DNA of 64,000 bases from Isoetes taiwanensis (Eukaryota; Streptophyta; Lycopodiopsida; Isoetales; Isoetaceae). The notes below the pieces were generated by a model that saw only the letters and a program-made list of their open reading frames with translations, searched no databases and was not told the origin of the DNA. This document shows positions 23,618 to 36,000 of this stretch, piece by piece (the stretch's first letter is position 1; each line of letters starts with the position of its first letter). Where the stretch lies: NCBI GenBank assembly GCA_021234155.1, contig JAJEKV010000102.1:1236456-1300455 (forward strand), read 5' to 3'. Both the position numbers and the translations under genes were made by a program.

Positions 23618-23793
23618 CCCGTACCATGTCATCACCAAATGATCCCCAAATTGCACAATAGGTTCAGTTGCTCTCCCTAGCATGCTCAAACTCTAGAAAT
23701 AGTCTTCAAACTTGCAATTGCATCCCTTAATAGATCAGAATTACCTAATATCAGTAAAATCTAGGTCATCCCAAAATTAGGGTTTTCCCCTTT

Positions 23794-23802
23794 CTATAAA
23801 TA
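23794..23802 (+). promoter_or_regulatory. Internal TATA box 2 in the Gypsy leader
   Basis: CTATAAATA again follows a pair of stem-loop repeats and precedes an ATG (about 23917) by roughly 115 bases. Confidence 0.45.
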
Positions 23803-23916
23803 AGTTCCCCATTTCTCAATTGGCACCCTGCAAATTTGCTCCCCACTGCTTAGGCGATCTTTCAGCTCCCTGAGGCGCTTCTGCATCCGTTTGATACTCC
23901 CTTCCTTGCTAGATCA

Positions 23917-25440
23917 ATGGCCACTGCTGATTTCGGGCGATGATGCGGCGGTTCCATGCCATCGAGGCGGATGTCAACGACATCTTCCAAGTCTTTGTGA
24001 AGGAAATCGACATCCAAGCTATCAAACGCACCCCCAAAGATATAGGCGGTGCTAGCAGAATTTCGGGCTAGGGTAGGACCCTCCCTTTGTTCAAGTCCCC
24101 CTTGCATAGGATATTTAAGTTCCCCCCCATCCCTTCAAGCAGCCTTGGGCGATGTCCCCAACATCGCCAAATACTTGACTAATAAGGCGCAGAGGGCTAC
24201 TCGGCTACATGGTCCCGACAGCCAATGTGGGACCAAAAGTACTTCGTGACAATACACGCTTACCCTAGCCATCTTCTTATCCCATCACGCGAGAACCCGA
24301 TGGGGCAACCTCTATCCCTTCGATGGAGGTAGATCCCATAGCCGAAAGAGTAAGGAAGGGCAAATCTTTGCTGCGGTATCAACAAGAACGGAAGCAAGAG
24401 AAGACGAAGAAGAGGCTGGACGACGAAGGATACCGCGAGCTCGACTTCGCATTTAAGAACGGCGCCAGGAGAGCGAGGCCCGATCAACTTCGCGAGCGCG
24501 AGGGCATCGAGTTGCTCCCCACTTGGGCTGGGCATCCAAGCCTAGCCCCTATCATCATCGGCAGGAGAGGAGGCCTCTACTCCTCACCGACATCCGAGAA
24601 CCTCCCCGAATGTAGGAGAGGGAGCTCTCGGTTGGCGAACTACTCCACCGCCTGGGCGGCAGGCCAGACTGACGACTTCATGCGTCCGGGGAGCATCAGA
24701 CTTCCCGGCCCAAGTGAGGGAGTCCGACACCTACCGCAGGGAGACGACCTCCCACATCCGTGCTTATAGCAAAGATCGTGCAATTGATGGACGAAATGGA
24801 GTCGCCACCGTGAGGAGGAGTTCCTCGCCTCCAAGAGCAGATGGGGATCCGTGGGAAGACCACGAAGTATCCTAATGCCGGGTCCTCCAATATCACCCTT
24901 GCCAAAAGGAGAAGGAATCGACCGTGAGGCTCGAATCGCGACAATTGAAGACTACGGGAGCTCACCGAAGTAGAGGTCGACGAAAGCACGCGGGCCACAG
25001 AGCTGGAGGCCAAACAAGCCGGAGAAACTTCGGGCTACACACAACCACGTGTCGCCGTGTACTACTTACCACCGCGATGGATGGGGAGAATAGCGTAATC
25101 CACCGCAAGTTCAGTCCCGGCGGCTAAGAAGGAGTGTTTATGCCGACATTGCACTCTCGTGGCTCGGCGACAGCATGCTCGAATAGCAAAGAATGTCGAC
25201 TATCTTTGTCTTAGTCAAGAGGGCAATGGCACTTGACCTCTTCGACTTCGCCATCCCCACCGTCGCCGGGAGATTAGCGCGATCGCGGCCCTTACATCCG
25301 ACCCAGGGTAGAAGACCTGTGAGAGCCATCCAGGGAGGCTCGCCCGCCAAGCATCATCGAAACTTGGGTCACCGCAAGAGGGACGGCCCAAGTTAAGAAG
25401 TTTCTTGAAGACAACCCGTCTTCTTACCGATTTCAAGACT
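23917..25440 (+). pseudogene. Unrecognised open region 2 of the Gypsy leader
   Basis: Pieces of plus-strand coding-like sequence follow the second internal TATA box; the clearest (24323-24769) starts MEVDPIAERVRKGKSLL and is rich in Arg, Lys and Glu. Later pieces contain ALSWLGDSML and ALDLFDFAIPTVAGRLA in different frames. The region ends in AT-rich DNA around 25470-25530. No known domain is recognised; it may be a structural (gag-like) protein or captured host sequence, broken by frameshifts. Confidence 0.3.
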
Positions 25441-25599
25441 AGTTAGACTCTTGATGCCGAGACCTTTTGTACCTAAAATATTATATGATATATAAATACA
25501 ATTGCATTTGCACTTTAAATGTTTTATTGATGTATGTTGCCCCACAATTATACCAACAAACATAAACAATGCAAGAGAACAAATGGAACTAACCATATA

Positions 25600-26840
25600 G
25601 CCATTAATCACTTGTGGATGCAAATAGAGGGCTAAGCCAGGGAACGACAAACTGCGAGACCTTATAGAAGAGCGGACCCGCCTAGACCACCCCCGCAAGG
25701 AACCTATTTGAAGATAGGGAACCCATGACCCCAGAAAGCGTGAGATAGCCCCGATAAGGACGGATCCGGGAGCGATAAAGGCATTACCGCCCCTGCACAA
25801 GCAGGAGTAGGTTCGGTGGGCAATGCTCGGGGCTGCCGCAAGCATCAGCTCGAGGGAAGGAAGGGACAAGAAGAGGAGCAAGAGAAGGAGATCCCCAACC
25901 GAATCTTCCGACTCAAGTTCGTGACTGACCACTGAGGAAGAGGAAGAGCGTGCCTGTGAACCAACAGAGGGAAGGCAGAGGAACACCCCAGAGGGATCGA
26001 CAAAGAGATACCAGGGCCTCCCACTACCGAAGAAGGTAGATTCCGCGACCGGCAATGTATGGAAGGCCTGAAATCGAACAATTCGTGGGAGAACAAGTCG
26101 CTTGGAAGCGAGGCATGGCTGGATCTAAATGAGCGAAAATGAAATGCTTATGGTATGAAAGGATAAGGACAAGGGCAGAGTTGCAACAGCCAACTTGGAA
26201 AGGAGCCGCCGGATTTGGTGGAAGGGGGTATGCAAAGGCACACGGCTTAAGCAGTGGATGCTTGTAAGTTTAGAAAGTTTGCTAAAGCCTTCGCCATTAC
26301 GCCCAAGGAACATAAGTCCAAAGATGATGCAGCAGCTTTTACAGTTGCAGCAAGGCAACAAATCAGTTCAGAAATATACTGAGGAATTCATGAGGCTAAG
26401 GTCAGATGTGCAAGTTGGGAGAGAAGCATGCAGAGAAAGCTATATCGAGGGGTCAATGAGGAGATCCGCAAGTTTGTGAGAGCAATAAACCCTAGGACAA
26501 AGATCGGGCGTAATCCAAGGCTATAAGCTTGCAAGGGTCGACCCCTCGTAATAGCGGGCACAAAGCAGCAAGATTTCCGTGAGAAAGGCAAGGCGACAGA
26601 AGCTATAGGCCCTGTGGCAGCCGGTCAGTCCAAATTAGAACACAATATGGTGGGAACCGTGGGAAGCAAAGCAGGAGAAGAAGCAGTGTCCTTCAAGGAC
26701 AAGCGGGGAGAGGTCAAACTACTCCAAAGCAAAGGTAATCCTTTTGCAAGCAATGCCCAAGGAAAAGAGGCAGGAGTGCATAGAAAAGCAGTTGTGCTTG
26801 TGGTGCTTCCAGCCGGGCCATAGGATGACAAACCGCCTCA
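25600..26840 (+). pseudogene. gag: Gypsy gag (capsid and zinc knuckle), broken
   Basis: A charged, Ser-rich N-terminal part (about 25850-25940 encodes EGRDKKRSKRRRSPTESSDS) is followed by the retrotransposon gag capsid domain: LLQLQQGNKSVQKYTEEF at about 26340-26390 and, after a frameshift, NEEIRKFVRAINPRT. A zinc knuckle is at 26795-26836 (CLWCFQPGHRMTNR): the final Cys of CCHC is Arg. The protein would form the virus-like particle in the cytoplasm. Frameshifts occur near 26455 and in the spacer before the knuckle. Confidence 0.7.
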
Positions 26841-26989
26841 CGCCATGAGTGCAGCTCTAGCGGAGTTGGGAGATTGGGAAGCCTCGTCGGACGACGACGG
26901 GCGGCGAGGCCCGCGACTACATTCGTGGTGAGTGTCATATCTTTGCCGCAATAGATACGTGAGCAAGCAGAGAGCCGTGATAAGGTAAT

Positions 26990-27593
26990 TTCCACGATAG
27001 GGAAGGCTAAAGCTAAGTCATTCATAGTCTTGATAGACTCGAAGTAGCCATAACTTTGCATCCCCCTGTATGGTTCAGGATGTTGAAGTTGAAGCCGCTA
27101 AAGTCAAAGCCAAGACCGTTATTTTAGCAAGTGGTGCAAAGAAGGGCAGACGGCGGGCAAGAGAATTAACTTCGACATCGACTTGCCAGGGATTAATATC
27201 CAGATGGGAGCAGAGGTAATGGGCATTGGAAAGTATGACTTGATCATAGGAATGGAATACCTTGGGCCAGCAGGGGCCATTATCGACTGTGGAAAGCGGA
27301 AGGTGACCTTCCCAACGCCCGACGGCAAGATCATTGAGATAACAGGTAACGAAGTTGTTCCCATCATGCAGTGCATGTCTTCTAAACGGCTGTTCAAGTG
27401 CATCAAGAGTGAGCAAGTGGCATACATCTTCAAGCTTGAGATTAGTGAGCCGGAATCAGAAGGAAGCAAGGAAGACAACGCTTCGCCAGTTGCCGGGAAG
27501 CAGTATCTCGGGGCTAATCCGCGGAGTTCCATGATCTCTTTCCAGATGAGATCAAGCAGCTCCCTCCTTATAGGGGAGTCGAGTGCGAGATAG
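26990..27593 (+). pseudogene. pol: Gypsy aspartic protease (retropepsin)
   Basis: The active-site region is at about 27026-27065: VLIDS is followed, in another frame, by SSHNFAS, so the DSGSS motif is broken by a small deletion. The rest of the domain is open at 27183-27593, with DLIIGMEYLGP and AIIDCGKRKVTF, the usual second half of a gypsy protease. It would cut the gag-pol polyprotein. Confidence 0.8.
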
Positions 27594-28860
27594 CACTCGA
27601 ACCAGGAACAAAGCCAACAAGTAAGGCTCCATATAGAATGACAACACAGGAGTTGTCGGAGCTGAAGAAGCAGTTGCAGGAGCTGCTCGACCTAGGTTTC
27701 ATTAGACCTAGCGTCTCGCCGTTTGGAGCGCCCATTCTTTTTGTCAAGAAGAAGGATGGATCTTTGAGAATGTGCATAGACTATAGACAGTTGAATAAGC
27801 ACACCATTAAGAACAAGTACGCGCTCCCAAGATCAGACGACTTGATGGATCAGCTCCAAGGTGCAAAGATCTTCTCCAAAATCGACTTAAGGTCGATATA
27901 TCCGCGGTCAGGATAAAGGAAGAAGATATCCATAAGACCGCCTTCGAACGCGGTATGGGCATTATGAGTTCACGTAATGCCTTTCGCTTATCAAATGCCC
28001 CGCAACGTTCATGAGGCTCATGAACGATATCTTCAGGGAGTTCCTGGACACCTTTGTGATTGTTTTCTTTGACGACATTTTGGTGTATAGCAGATCCCTT
28101 GAAGAGCACGTACAACACTTGAGAAGAGTGCTAGAGAAGTTGAAGAGGCACCAGTTGTACGCCAAGTTGTCGAAGTGCCACTTCGCAACAGAAAAGGTGG
28201 AGTATCTAGGTCATGTGATCTCAGCAGAAGGCATCTCAACAGACCCCGCCAAGATTGAGGCCGTCATTCAGCGGTGGCCGGCGAAGAATGTGCATGAAGT
28301 CAGAAGTTTCCTTGGCCTAGCGGTACTACAGAAGTTCGTGAAGAACTTTGCTAAGATAGCAGCCCCTGCTAACGCACGCGGACGAGGGCGTAGAAGGTGA
28401 AAGATTGGGTAGAGCATTGGCACAAGAAAGCCCAAAAGGGGTTTGAACTGTTGAAGGAAGCTTTAACAACAAATAGCCCAGTCTTAACCTGCCGGACCCG
28501 GAGAAAGATAAGCTGGTAGCAACAGATGCGAGTAAGATAGCTACAGGTGCAGTGCTTATGCAAGAAGAGCGTGTGGTAGCATATGATTCCAGGAAGATGA
28601 ACGACGCCGAGACGCGCTACCCAACGCACGATCAAGAGTTGCTTGCGGTTGTCAGGGCATTAAGAATATGGAGGCATTATCTCTTGGGAAGGAAGTTCCA
28701 ATTGATACCGACCATCGAGAGCTCCAATATGTATTCACGCGAACCACACCTTAATGGAGGCAAAAATGAGATGGATGGAGTTCCTCAAGAATATGACTTT
28801 CATATAGTTTACAAGCCGGGAAGCTCAATGTGGTAGCAGATGCTTTCAAGGCATCCCCGA
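27594..28860 (+). pseudogene. pol: Gypsy reverse transcriptase and RNase H
   Basis: Reverse transcriptase motifs: [35 protein letters not shown] (then a frameshift near 27900), and VFFDDILVYS at about 28065 with both catalytic Asp residues. RNase H follows with VATDAS (about 28520), THDQELLAVVRAL and YKPGS; the usual TDH block is lost to a frameshift near 28705. At least five frame breaks prevent one polyprotein. Confidence 0.92.
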
Positions 28861-29059
28861 CAACTAGAGTGCATTGCAATGCAATTTCGACGCCTCCTCA
28901 GAATCTTTGGTAAGAGGATTGAAGAGTCCTTGCCAACGACGTGGATTTCAAGGAGGTATGGGCAAGCCTTTCTAAGGAGGCTAGAACGTATAAAGAGCGA
29001 GAGGCCTTCAAGCATTATAAGAAGGAAGGCAACCGTTATACCATAAGAACAAGTTGTGC

Positions 29060-30110
29060 AGCGTAACCGAATCATCGTGTAAGGAAGTTGATCCTCCACG
29101 ACACGCGACAACAGCCCAATAGCCGGCCATGCGGGATTCATGAAAACATATTTCAAAAGCGCAGCAGCCTATTATTGGCCGTGAATGAAGAAGCAAATAG
29201 CTTCGCTACATCAAGGAATGTCGCCTATGCCGCCAAACGAAGGAAAGCAGCTTCAATCCCGTGGGCATTAGAGCCATTAGCGTGCCAAACGCCAAGTGGG
29301 AGGTAATCAGCATGGATTTCATCCGCAGGACTCCCCAGGAGGGCGATGAGAGGCAAGGATGCCTTAATGGTAGTGGTCGCATAAGTTGTCGGCGATGGCA
29401 CATTTGTGCCTTGCGTAACCACGATACGACCATGGATACTGCAAAGCTCTTCACCAAAGAGATCTTCGCTTCATGGCATGCCAAGGGAGATCATCTCCGA
29501 TTGGGGATCGAAGTTCATGAGTGCCTTTTGGCAAGACCTCTTTGGACGATCCGCACGGTAAGCTATCCATGAGCACGGCATATCATCCTCGCACGGATGG
29601 CCGGGACGGAAACCACCAGATTTTAGAGGACATGCTACGAAAACTACGCCTGAATAAGCAAGGTATGTGGGAAGAATTTATTCACTTGGTGGAGTTAAGC
29701 ATACAATAGCACCAAGCAGGAATCATCCCAAATGTCGCCGCTTATGATCAATTACGCTATCGCTGTTTAACTCCGCATTACTTGGCACAACCCCGCGTCA
29801 AAAGTGGAAGTTTCGCGGCCATGTTGGCCGATATGCAAATTTGTAGAGGGAAGTTCGGCTATCCGCTAGCAAAGAAGAAGTCAAAAAGAGCATCGCCGAC
29901 AAGCATCCGAACAGTAAGAGAGTTCAAGTTGGAGATGATGTTTGGCTCAAGATTAAGGTGAAGCAGCTAAGCTCGAATCGGGCAATTGCAAGAAGCTTGC
30001 TCCAAGGTGGGTGGACCTTCGTAATAGTCGAAAACTAGGCAATCAAGCCTACAAGCCAGACTTGCCAGCAAGACACCTAAAGATTCATAAGGTCTTCCAC
30101 GGAGTTTGTT
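29060..30110 (+). pseudogene. pol: Gypsy integrase
   Basis: HHCC zinc finger: GHAGFMKTYF (about 29125) and YIKECRLCRQTK (about 29197-29232). Catalytic Asp residues lie in WEVISMDFI (29300-29322) and IISDWGSKF (about 29490). The block STAYHPRTDG at about 29573 is followed by a frame break where the catalytic Glu should be. The C-terminal part carries LAPRWV and a LKIHKVFH motif near 30075, typical of Ty3/gypsy integrases. Confidence 0.88.
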
Positions 30111-30191
30111 TGAAGAGGCATACCCCCAAATCCGCATCGAAGTCTTGATTCGCCAACGCTGGAAATGATCGGAACAACAACCGAAATAGTT

Positions 30192-30303
30192 CCGCAATTG
30201 ATTCTTGATAAAGCTTTCAAGAAAAACGAGGAGATCAGAATTCCTCCAAGATTTGGTCAAGTGGAAACACTTACCGCTGGAAGACGCCGATGGGTACTTA
30301 AGA
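30192..30303 (+). pseudogene. C-terminal chromodomain of the Gypsy integrase
   Basis: ILDKAFKKNEEIRI, then in another frame LVKWKHLPLEDAD (about 30252-30290), matches the chromodomain pattern with the aromatic Trp. In chromoviruses this domain steers insertion toward heterochromatin by binding modified histone tails. The Trp that usually follows the last Asp is changed, and a stop follows shortly. Confidence 0.75.
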
Positions 30304-31254
30304 AAGATTTAGTAAAGCAAAGTACCTACGCTTTATGGAGCAATGGACGGCAAGGTCATCTCCCAAGAAATCGCTCGCATGTCGATTTGTGTAGGTTAAT
30401 GCTTGTATAGTTAAGATTAATCCACGCGATGCCACCCACGCTTAGTATGGGTCGCATGCTGTCACCGATGATGGGACCACTACGGTGATCTCTAGGGCGT
30501 GGTGTAATGTCAATGTAGGCATGACCGCCAAGCTTTCGCTTTGGGCGAAAGTGGAAGGTAGATTAGAAAGTCTACTGCTCCACGGAAGTAGACGCACCTG
30601 AGAGAAAGGAGGTCATTGAGGGATGCATTGATAGAAAAAGCACCTTTAGCCCCATATATGCTTTGATAGGAGGAATCTATCCTTTCGCCCCCACGCCGGA
30701 AGGATATCCTCCACTGGGCAACTAGAGGTGTAGGCATGAGCGCATATAGGCATGTAGGGTTTGTCTCCGCCCATAATGGAAGATTCACCCTCTTCCTATC
30801 TTGAGATTAGCCATGCATCCATGTAGATAGGTGGGGTGGTCACCATATAACCAAAAAAATTTAATTAATAATTAAATGGTACTAACGTGGTCGCACAACC
30901 GCAGCCCCGAGCCTCCGGGAGGGCAAGGAGGTCGAAGTTGAAGAAGACTGCAACACAAATTTTGTTGGAATGTGTTGCAAGGAATGAAGAGTGCCTCGAA
31001 CGTTAATTTTAAATTTTGATAAACTTAATCGTAATGTTAAGTGAAGTTGGAGTAATTTGTCTAGTAATGTCGTGAATTGATAAGTTATTTCATAAATATA
31101 ATGATGTAATAATGTCATAAAAAATATTACCTTGAGGTAATTGTAATAAATGTGTAAGTATTATAGAGTATATCGCATGCATCGAGGTTGATTGCAGGTT
31201 AGGAAGATTCCAAGGTGGGAAGAACCACCATCTCTTGCGGGCGGCATCATTTCA
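30304..31254 (+). other. 3' untranslated part of the Gypsy element
   Basis: No supported coding region; AT-rich toward the end. It includes a short inverted repeat GCTTTCGC / GCGAAAG at about 30532-30556. Confidence 0.4.
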
Positions 31255-31266
31255 AGGTGGGGAGAA
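31255..31266 (+). promoter_or_regulatory. Polypurine tract of the Gypsy element
   Basis: A purine run ending GGTGGGGAGAA lies directly before the TGTGACG start of the 3' LTR. Confidence 0.8.
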
Positions 31267-33065
31267 TGTGACGCTCGGCCGCGATAATCCCCCGGGCGTA
31301 TATTGTAATTGCCATCGCCACGCCGCATTATCGCCACCCGATTGACGGTACGCCAACGTGATAGCCATGGGTAGCCCTAGGGGCAACTTGTTAAGAATGT
31401 GCATTAGTATTAATGTGCACATTTTCCAATGTACACATTAATGTGGGCACATTTCCATGTGGCCACTTGATGCCAAGTGGGCCATACCCATAGGTGCAAA
31501 GTAATGTGCACATTTTCCAATGTACACATTCATTAATGTGCACACATTTCCATGTGAGCACATTTGGGTGCACACACATTTCCATGTGGGCACATTTGGC
31601 CACCTAGCCCTTAAAGGCAAGTGGGCCCATTACCAATTATCCCACATGCCAAAAGGGGATAATTGGAAACCCTAGCCACCCCCCTTGTCTATATAGGGTA
31701 GGAAACCCTAACTAACCTAATTTTCGATTTTAGGGTTTCAGAACTCTGTTTTGGCTGCCTCAACAGCCAAAACCGCATCCCAGACTCTGCTTGGGAGAAT
31801 TGCAACCTTAGTTTCTCTAGATTCGAGCGTTTCAGCAGGATGGTCGAGCTCGGTCGAGGAGTCTCTCAAGGATCGGTATTTGACCAATTAGATAGTCTAA
31901 ACCCTATTTTTAGGCATTGAATCGATGGGTTTAGCCTATTAAGTTGCCCATAGCAGCCCTCTAGAACTCTAGATAGCAGATTCTAACTAAAGAACCTAAC
32001 TCTATGATATAGATTAGATCTTGTTCTTTAGTTCTTCTGTGATGTACATGGATGATGTATCTCTGTGAACTCCTTGTATTGGGAAGGGGGGTAGAGACCT
32101 AAAGCTTTGTAGTTGATGCTCCTAGAGTAGCCTCTCTAGCACACTGTAGTTGCGGCCTGCGTACAATAGCCCGCCTGTGTTGTGTTCTTAGGGGTCAGAC
32201 CGGTTGATAAGGGTGGTCGCGGTCCATAGCGGTTGCTCTCTCGGGATGTAAAGTCTACCCGAGAGCACTGCAGACTAGCGCTTTTAATACTCGTGGACCG
32301 TGCACCCCAGTATGAGTTCGACACCCGCTGGGGATAAGAGCCGCGTGCTGGCCCCTGGTGCCACCGTGGGTTTATTTCGAGGTCCCGTGTCGCGGGTGGT
32401 TGTCTTTAATGGGGTCCGACCAGTCGTGGGTGGTAGTTCCCTTCAAGTGGGTTAAAGTCGAAAACCGGACGGTTGGTGTCCTCTAGTCCACTGCTATGGC
32501 ATTGATCATCTGGTGGGAGAGAAACCTCCCTACCCGCCTCATCGGGTTTTGGAGATGTAACCCAGCTATAGCCCCTTTGGCTATGATCCCGGCGAACTAC
32601 GGTCCAACCCTGTTCTTCAACCTATCCGCAAAGTGTACGCCAGAGGGGCGGATGGAGGGACAACCTAAGCCATGTTCATGTGCCGGCCAAATCCATTGCC
32701 ATGAATTACATGCGCAATGAACTCACGGAGACCCAAGCCGGTCGGGCCATCCCTTTGAGTCGAGCCTTGGGTAGGATTCCCACGTGATGTCTTGATCTTT
32801 GTCTATGCAGATATGTGGAGGGCCATCCTTCGTGATGGTCATATGATATTGATGTATGTGCTCTTGACATGTATGTTTACGCTTCAGCGGCTAGGTAGGC
32901 CCCGAGGGAGACGGGTGCAATGACCCTTCCACTCTTCCCACTTTGAACCCGTCCGCGGTTGCGGTGTCATGTGGAGGGCCCCTCAGATTAGCATGGAGCT
33001 GGTATGGGGATGAACTCCTGTTTGTATACGGTGAGGGCACCGTGATCACAGTAGGGGACGTCACA
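31267..33065 (+). repeat. 3' LTR of the Gypsy element (1,799 bp)
   Basis: Same ends, U3 repeat array (about 31398-31613) and TATA box as the 5' LTR. It is followed directly by the TSD copy CAAGA at 33066-33070. Confidence 0.95.
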
Positions 33066-33070
33066 CAAGA

Positions 33071-36000
33071 CTTTGCCATGTGAAATGCAATCCTTTTAGA
33101 AGCAGTCCACTGATTTGGATAAATACCCAAAAGAAAGTGCCGACTATCCAAAGATACTCCAAAAAGAGAATGCAGCCCGGGACCTAAGACTACTCATTTC
33201 GCACACAAATATAAACGAGTGCTCCAATGTTTCAATGCACCGCTCACACATTGGGCAAAGTGGGCTTACTCCGGCTTAAAGCGATGAACCATCTCATTAA
33301 CTCTCAAAAGAGCGATGAATCACACGCCAAAGTAGAACATTTACCTTTGGAGGATTATATTTAGACCAAACAAGGTTCCAGATGGATTGCCATTGAGAAG
33401 CCAAAGTCTGTAAGTGCCATTTTCGAGAAGGTGATAAAGTATTTGAGGAGGTAAGCAATCTGTAGCATGAACTGACTAGCTTCTTGCCTTCTTTAATACC
33501 TTGAACAAAGTTCCAGCATCTCTTGTTACCCACTTTCTTAATTAGAGGAAGAGCACTTGCTACATAAGCCCATATACTGATATCTTTATCCAACAATCCA
33601 TATGTCTCCTGAAACCATTGCCAAGGAGCAATGTCAATACCAAAATACCACTGTTCAATAGAAATAATACCTGCTCTCCTCCACCTCGCTTGGGAATGCG
33701 CATGCATAAATTCGACAACTGGGTGTAGTTGTCCATGAGTATACAAAGGCAACCACAGGAAGGGGGAAGATGCCTGGAGACAAGCTTCCCAATCAAATGT
33801 AATCACCTGCTGGACTACCTTCCGGGCCGGCAAGCCTTTCAAGATCTTGGAGAAGCATGTGAAGAAGCTTTCAATGGATATATAACAATGCCCAAGGGAG
33901 CTCAATTCTCACACCACGCTTATGAAAAACCACACACTTCTTTACTGATTGTTTAAGTAACTTCATACCTGGTGATGCACAATCATCTTTCAACAAACTG
34001 AACAATAGTTTAGAAGCTAAGACCTTACCCTGTAAAGAAAGATCCAACATACCAAGACCTCCTTGTTGTTTAAACAACATACATTTCTTCCACGCCACCT
34101 TCACAGTGCCTCCTTGATCGGTACACCAGACAAAATCTCTTACAATCTTTTTTTCTCTCTGAAACTTAGAAGCTGGAGCCAATAGAACCGAAACCAATTA
34201 AATATGCGTATTGTTCAATCTTGACTTAGCTACTTGAATTCTACCTCCAAGGATAACTTTGAACCTCTCCACCAAATCGGTTGCCTTTGTAAATTTAAGA
34301 TAATTTCATCCCATGTTTGCATTCATGTCAATATCTAAACCAAAGGGGACTCCTAGAAGCTTTGTCTTTGCAGATGGTACAACAACCTTCCGGCATACTC
34401 GGATAAAAAATGCGGAATTGCTTCCTTCCCCACCCATAAAGCACTACACTTAGCCCAATTAAGGAGACAACCCGATGCAATTGAAAATATATCCAAAATC
34501 TTTTTGATTATCTCGCACATTATTCTCTTCACCATCCACTAGCAAGAAGGTATAAATCTGCAAAACCCGATTAACTAAAACCTCGCTTCACCTTCCTCCA
34601 ATAATAATCCTTTTACCAAACCATCCTTTTCAAAATTTCATGCAATAATTGCGAAAAGTCCTTCCGCCACTATATAGTAAACAAAAAGGAGCTAGAGGGC
34701 AACCTTGCCTTATGCCACGCTCAATTGGAAAAAGCACCAATGGTTCTCCATGATACAAGACTACCCCTTAGCGAAAATCAACATTTTTGCATCATAGATC
34801 TGGAAACTGACCCAAATCCCAATTTCAAAAGCATGGCATCCAAGAAAGTCCACTTCACACTATCATAAGCTTTTAGCAAAATCCAATTTTAAATATAGAA
34901 GATTTTGACCTGAACATTGGGCCCAATGAACTCCTTCATATGCTGCCACTATATTATGAAAAATTTGCCGACCTGGAAGAAAGCCTGACTGAGCCGCATC
35001 TATTCTCAATCCCAAAACCTGTTTAAGTCTTTCTGCATAGGCTTTTGCAATAATTTTATAGATAGTAGATAGAAGAGTTATTGGGCGCCAATCATGAATG
35101 CTCACAGGTTCTTTCACTTTAGGAATAAGAGAAATTAAACCCGTATTCAAAATCCTATCAAATTGATGTGAAGTACACAAACCTTTGTAGGCCTCCATAA
35201 TACTTACTGACGTCCATTCCCAATACCTTTTAAAAAATTCTACAGGGATACCATCCATACCTGGACATTTATCTGAAGCCAACTCAAATGTTGTTGCTCG
35301 CAATTCAGACATGGAAAGTGGGGCCTCTAACAATTGAGATTCCTCTTGTGAAAGAATTGCATGAACCTTAGAAAGCACAATATCCTGCATTACATCTTCA
35401 TAAGGCAAGTGTTTGATCTTAAAAAAATTTTCAAAGTATTGAGTAAGGGACTGCTTAATCTCATTTGGCTCTGTCATTACCCTCCCATCCGGCAGAGATA
35501 AAGAGTGCATAGTAGCTGCATACCTCTTCTGCTTTGAAGCTCTAAAAAATAGCTTATTACAACGATCTCCATCTTTCAGCCAGGTTAATCCAGATTTAAC
35601 TCGTGCTGATTGAATTTGGGCCACTTCAAGACCACGAATAGCATCAATAACTTGTTGCAATCTAAAAGAGTCCGTACCCACTTTCTTAAGCTCCTCTAAT
35701 TCAGCATATAACTTACTCAATGTCTCTTTTTCTTCACGAACTCGTTGCGCTCCCCACCTTTTCGCAAAAATCTTGACATTTGCCAAAGCCTCAACAATTC
35801 TTCGCATACCATGTTGTTGAGATGAAGCCTTTTGCCAAGCCTCCTGACATCCTGCTTCAAACTCCTCATTAGGCAACCATCTAGTATTCAATTTAAAGAC
35901 TGTTTTTCTCTTTTGTCGACTATGAGTAAGTTCACGATTTTCAAGAATTTGAGGATTATGGTCCGAGACTGCTTGTGCCAAATAATTAAGCCTCCATAAC

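Larger units (their letters stand above)
19509..33065 (+). mobile_element. Gypsy element: Ty3/gypsy chromovirus, 13.6 kb, broken
   Basis: Flanked by the 5-bp TSD CAAGA (19504-19508 and 33066-33070) inside LINE-B ORF2. LTRs begin TGTGACG and end CGTCACA. The internal order gag, protease, reverse transcriptase, RNase H, integrase, chromodomain is that of chromoviruses. It is unusually long because about 4.3 kb of leader precedes gag. Nearly every domain carries small frameshifts. Confidence 0.95.

Noticed and set aside
25393-26055. 220-codon open frame on the minus strand
   Set aside because: It is antisense to the charged, Ser-rich part of gag; its Ser/Leu-rich composition is what a reverse complement of Glu/Arg/Ser codons gives.
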